A stretch of DNA of 64,000 bases from Asparagopsis taxiformis (lineage: Eukaryota > Rhodophyta > Florideophyceae > Bonnemaisoniales > Bonnemaisoniaceae): contig JALQPE010000211.1 in assembly GCA_030407315.1 (NCBI GenBank), positions 1 through 64,000 of the forward strand, read 5' to 3'. This document shows, piece after piece, positions 61,288 through 64,000 of this stretch. Every line of letters begins with the position of its first letter. The first letter of the stretch is position 1. The notes beneath the pieces are model-generated. The model had not been told where the DNA came from. It was given only the letters and a program-made list of their open reading frames with translations, and did not search any database. The translations under genes were made by a program, and so were the position numbers.

Positions 61288-63897
61288 ATGGATAAGAAGA
61301 GAGCTGCAACCTCCGATGCTGGCTCTCCGTCTCATCTGCCCCCACCGAAGCAGTATCGAACATCCGATGACGCGGCACCTGCGCCCTCCATAAACCCCTC
61401 CTCCTCCGCATCCCCTTCCACAGCCCTCCCCGCCTCCTCGACTACCCCCGCCGCCCCAGATGGAGATGGTCACGAGTCGCTCATCACCTTCCAGCGTTCG
61501 CAGTTGGCTGCCAAGATTTCCGAGCAGAACCGCGACATTGCTTGGCTTCGTTCCAAGGTGGACGAGCTGCAAAAGCTGGTCGCAGTTCTCGATGCTGCCC
61601 CAAGAGCCGCTCTTTATCACATGTGTGCAGTTCGCGAAGACCTCACCCTCACGCTCGCCCGCCTTGGTCTCACCGGAGAACTCGACCACGCCACCTGTCC
61701 CATAGCTGCCACAATGCTCGATGCTGAAGTTGTCACCAACGAATCACTGGGCGAAATGCCGGCCGCTCTCAAACGTCTTGTCGCACAAATTGTCATCGCT
61801 TTCGAGTCGAAACAACAAACCGATCCTGCCATTCATCAAGCGAATGAAGATCTACACCGCAGATTGAGACAAGTCTCAGATCAGCTTGAACGATATGCAG
61901 AGAGAGAGAAGCAGAGTCTCGTCTCATCTACAACCTTTCGCGATGAATATGATGACCTCAGAGAGGAAGCTTCCATTCAACGGCGCAAGATTGTTGCTCT
62001 TGATCTTCGTTTCAGGGAACTAAACGAAAACCGAACAGGCATCAGCGCCAAGCAAGAGGCCATTCTCACACCAGATGCTTCCAATGTTGCCGTAAAAACA
62101 GAAGGAACTATTAAAGCAGTCAGTGATCCCTCTTCTAATCATGCTTCTTCTCAGAATGGCGAGCTTCAGGCAGCGGAGGCCCAAGCAAGAGAGCTTAGTC
62201 AGAAGCGATTAGAAGAGTTGAAGGAGCTGCATGAGGAGAACAAATCGCTTATCTCAGAGCTGGAGGGTTTACGTGCGGAAGTTGCTAGACGTGATGCCAA
62301 TGTTGTTCCCATCAAAGCAATTCTCAGCACCGCTTTGTACCAAACAATGGAAGCAACATTACAACAGCTATATTTGAAGGAACGAACATGGCAATTGGAA
62401 CGTGACGGACAAAACGAAGAGCGTGAAGCCGAACGAAAAGATGCCGAGGAGCATCTCGAAGCAGTCAAGACTGCATCTGAGAAGACTATAGATCATCTCC
62501 GACGACAAATGGAAGATTTGCGTCGAATTGCCGAAGCAGCTAAAGTGGAGAAGGACAAAGTTGTGTTGACGTATGAAGCAAGAAAAATGGAAGCTGGCAA
62601 CGCAGCCCCTGTAATCGCAGCAGCAGAACGTCGTGCGAAAGTTAGTGAGGACATGCGAGACAAATTATCAAAGTCTAACGCAGGTCTAACGAAAGAGGTT
62701 GAGGCACTTCGGAAGCAAGTTACAGAATACGAATCAGAGGTTGCGAAGAATTCATCGGTAAGTGCAGTCTTATCTCCGCGTTTTCGTGCTCCACTTTTGG
62801 TTATTATGTGCTGGAATGACGAGTTCCGTTACTCGGACAAAACTAGAATTACTACGGTTACCTAGTGGTATACTCTGGTTTGTCAGATATGCCGTGTGGT
62901 CATCCATTACCTCTGACCTCACATTGTCACATCATAACCTGTGATATTGTGGCTAGCTAATGAGCACAGATCTTTGTTCTTCTTCGTTGCATATGAGTAC
63001 TAACCCTTGTTTTCTGTGCACATGTGATTGTTGTGGTTTTGTTTTCAATTCGCGTGTTTACAGCCTGATGCTGCTAGTAGAATCGAAGGGTTACAACGAG
63101 CTCTTGATGAAGAGCGAGCAAAGTCACAAGCGTTCATAGGAGAAGTAGAGTCATTATCAAACATGTTCTCCGAGATAGAAAGTGAAAATGAGAAACTGGT
63201 GAAGCAGCTGGCTGAGAAAGAACAAGTTCTGTCGAAAGTTATGGCAGAAAGGTTGAAAGTGCGACAATTATTGACTACAATCAAGGAAGAGAATCGTGCA
63301 TTAACGCAAGGCCGAGAGATTGACACTGATAAGATCAAATCTTTGAAATCTGCAATGGCTGCCAGTAAAAAGGTCGCAACTGAAGCGACGCTTGCATCAA
63401 ACAAGGGCCTCGAGGAGTCTAGAGGACTAGCGTCCACACTTGAAAAGAGAAGACGAATAGCCGATGACGCAACAGTGTCTGCGCGGGCAGCAAACGCTGA
63501 AAAGGACGAAATGAAGCGAGAGCGAGATGCCTATCTCGCTCGTGCGGAGCAAGTCGCTTTGGAATATCATGAGGACCGATTCGAAGCAAAACGATTAAGG
63601 GAAGAACTACACGAATGCGAACGGAGAGTACGAAAGGCCGAAGAAGCGCGACAAGCAAGTATGGAAAACGGTCGGTCCACCACTGGCGATTCAGTGCGAG
63701 ATGAAATCATTAGGGAGCTGCGAAAGAAACTGAACTGTTCGATAGTAACGAGCAAACCGAAAGAAGTTGTTCTCTTGCGATGTGGACATTTGTTTAGTCG
63801 GCAATGCACGGACAATCTAATTGCGACACGAAATCGTAAATGCCCCATTTGTGGGAAAGCATTTGGGAATGATGACGTGCGCAATGTGTTTTTCTGA
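61288..63897 (+). CDS. BRE1: BRE1 E3 ubiquitin ligase (RNF20/RNF40 family), degenerate RING
   Basis: BRE1 is the E3 that monoubiquitinates histone H2B. Exons 61,288-62,757 and 63,064-63,897 are joined across a 306-nt intron (GTAAGTG donor, TTTACAG acceptor, phase 0), giving 767 residues. The N-terminus (M-D-K-K-R-A) is Ser/Pro-rich, followed by F-Q-R-S-Q-L-A-A-K-I as in BRE1, and a long coiled coil. The C-terminal RING (63,736-63,880) has K-E-V-V-L-L-R-C-G-H-L-F, R-N-R-K-C-P-I-C-G-K-A-F-G and V-F-F. The usual C-P-C-C start is C-S-I-V and the F-C-F-E-C part is F-S-R-Q-C, so two zinc ligands are replaced. Confidence 0.86.
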
Positions 63898-64000
63898 AAA
63901 CGTGGGCATTGGATGTGGTCCAGCAGTAAAGAAACGGGACTTGATTGCCGGAACGATTCCAAATGATGAAATGGTTGTGCGCTTGCTATTAGGGAAGCAG
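63898..64000. other. End of window, 3' region of BRE1
   Basis: Only 103 bp remain after the BRE1 stop; nothing recognised. Confidence 0.4.

Overview
This is a eukaryotic nuclear window, most likely from a red alga (probably a multicellular floridean such as Chondrus or a relative; this is inference). Supporting signs: protein genes are compact and mostly intron-free or carry one or two short introns (73 to 306 nt) with GT...AG borders; several proteins have N-terminal extensions that look like plastid targeting; there is a starch-binding (CBM20) protein, a thylakoid-type pentapeptide protein and a plastid-type repeat protein; and a gene-poor block of decayed LTR-retrotransposon sequence abuts a dense gene island. 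Nothing is bacterial: no operons, no CRISPR, no rRNA. I saw no tRNA gene by eye.

Layout. 1 to about 12,100 is a transposable-element block. It begins inside a chromodomain (tail of one Ty3/gypsy chromovirus), continues through non-coding LTR-like sequence with a TATA box, then a frameshifted integrase plus chromodomain remnant (about 2,790 to 4,330), a diverged tandem array of about 400-bp units (about 4,900 to 6,100), and a minus-strand pair of overlapping long ORFs (10,163 to 6,847) of unknown family followed by AATAAA. Palindromes built on GGACC/GGTCC recur across the block.

12,288 to the end is a gene island with about 27 genes, often convergent (tails 50 to 310 bp apart) or divergent (heads 350 to 1,400 bp apart). 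In order: deoxyhypusine synthase; a plastid-type repeat protein; a two-domain glycosyltransferase; a proline-rich protein; MRT4 head-to-head with ribosomal protein eL43; a small coiled-coil protein; DHX37/Dhr1 helicase; a ClC chloride channel/transporter; a CBM20 protein; an auxin-efflux-carrier-like (PILS) protein; an AMP-binding-enzyme-like protein split by a coiled coil; aspartate aminotransferase; EB1; a PH-domain AGC kinase; a lumenal pentapeptide protein; an EamA transporter; a Tc5/CENP-B-type HTH protein; a selenoprotein-S-like protein; an SLC35F6-like transporter; a PH-domain pseudokinase; a KA1-like protein; proteasome beta-6 (PSMB1); MAD1; the PLP-homeostasis protein; SEC61 beta; and BRE1.

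The genes share no single pathway. Translation and ribosome assembly (DHS, MRT4, eL43, DHX37), spindle and microtubules (EB1, MAD1), ubiquitin/proteasome (BRE1, PSMB1) and plastid or membrane transport recur. The most unusual items are the probable pseudo-ANL enzyme with a ~245-residue coiled coil in its hinge, the PH-pseudokinase near an intact PH-kinase, BRE1 with a half-missing RING zinc site, an eL43 zinc ribbon with two extra residues, and the unknown overlapping transposon ORFs.
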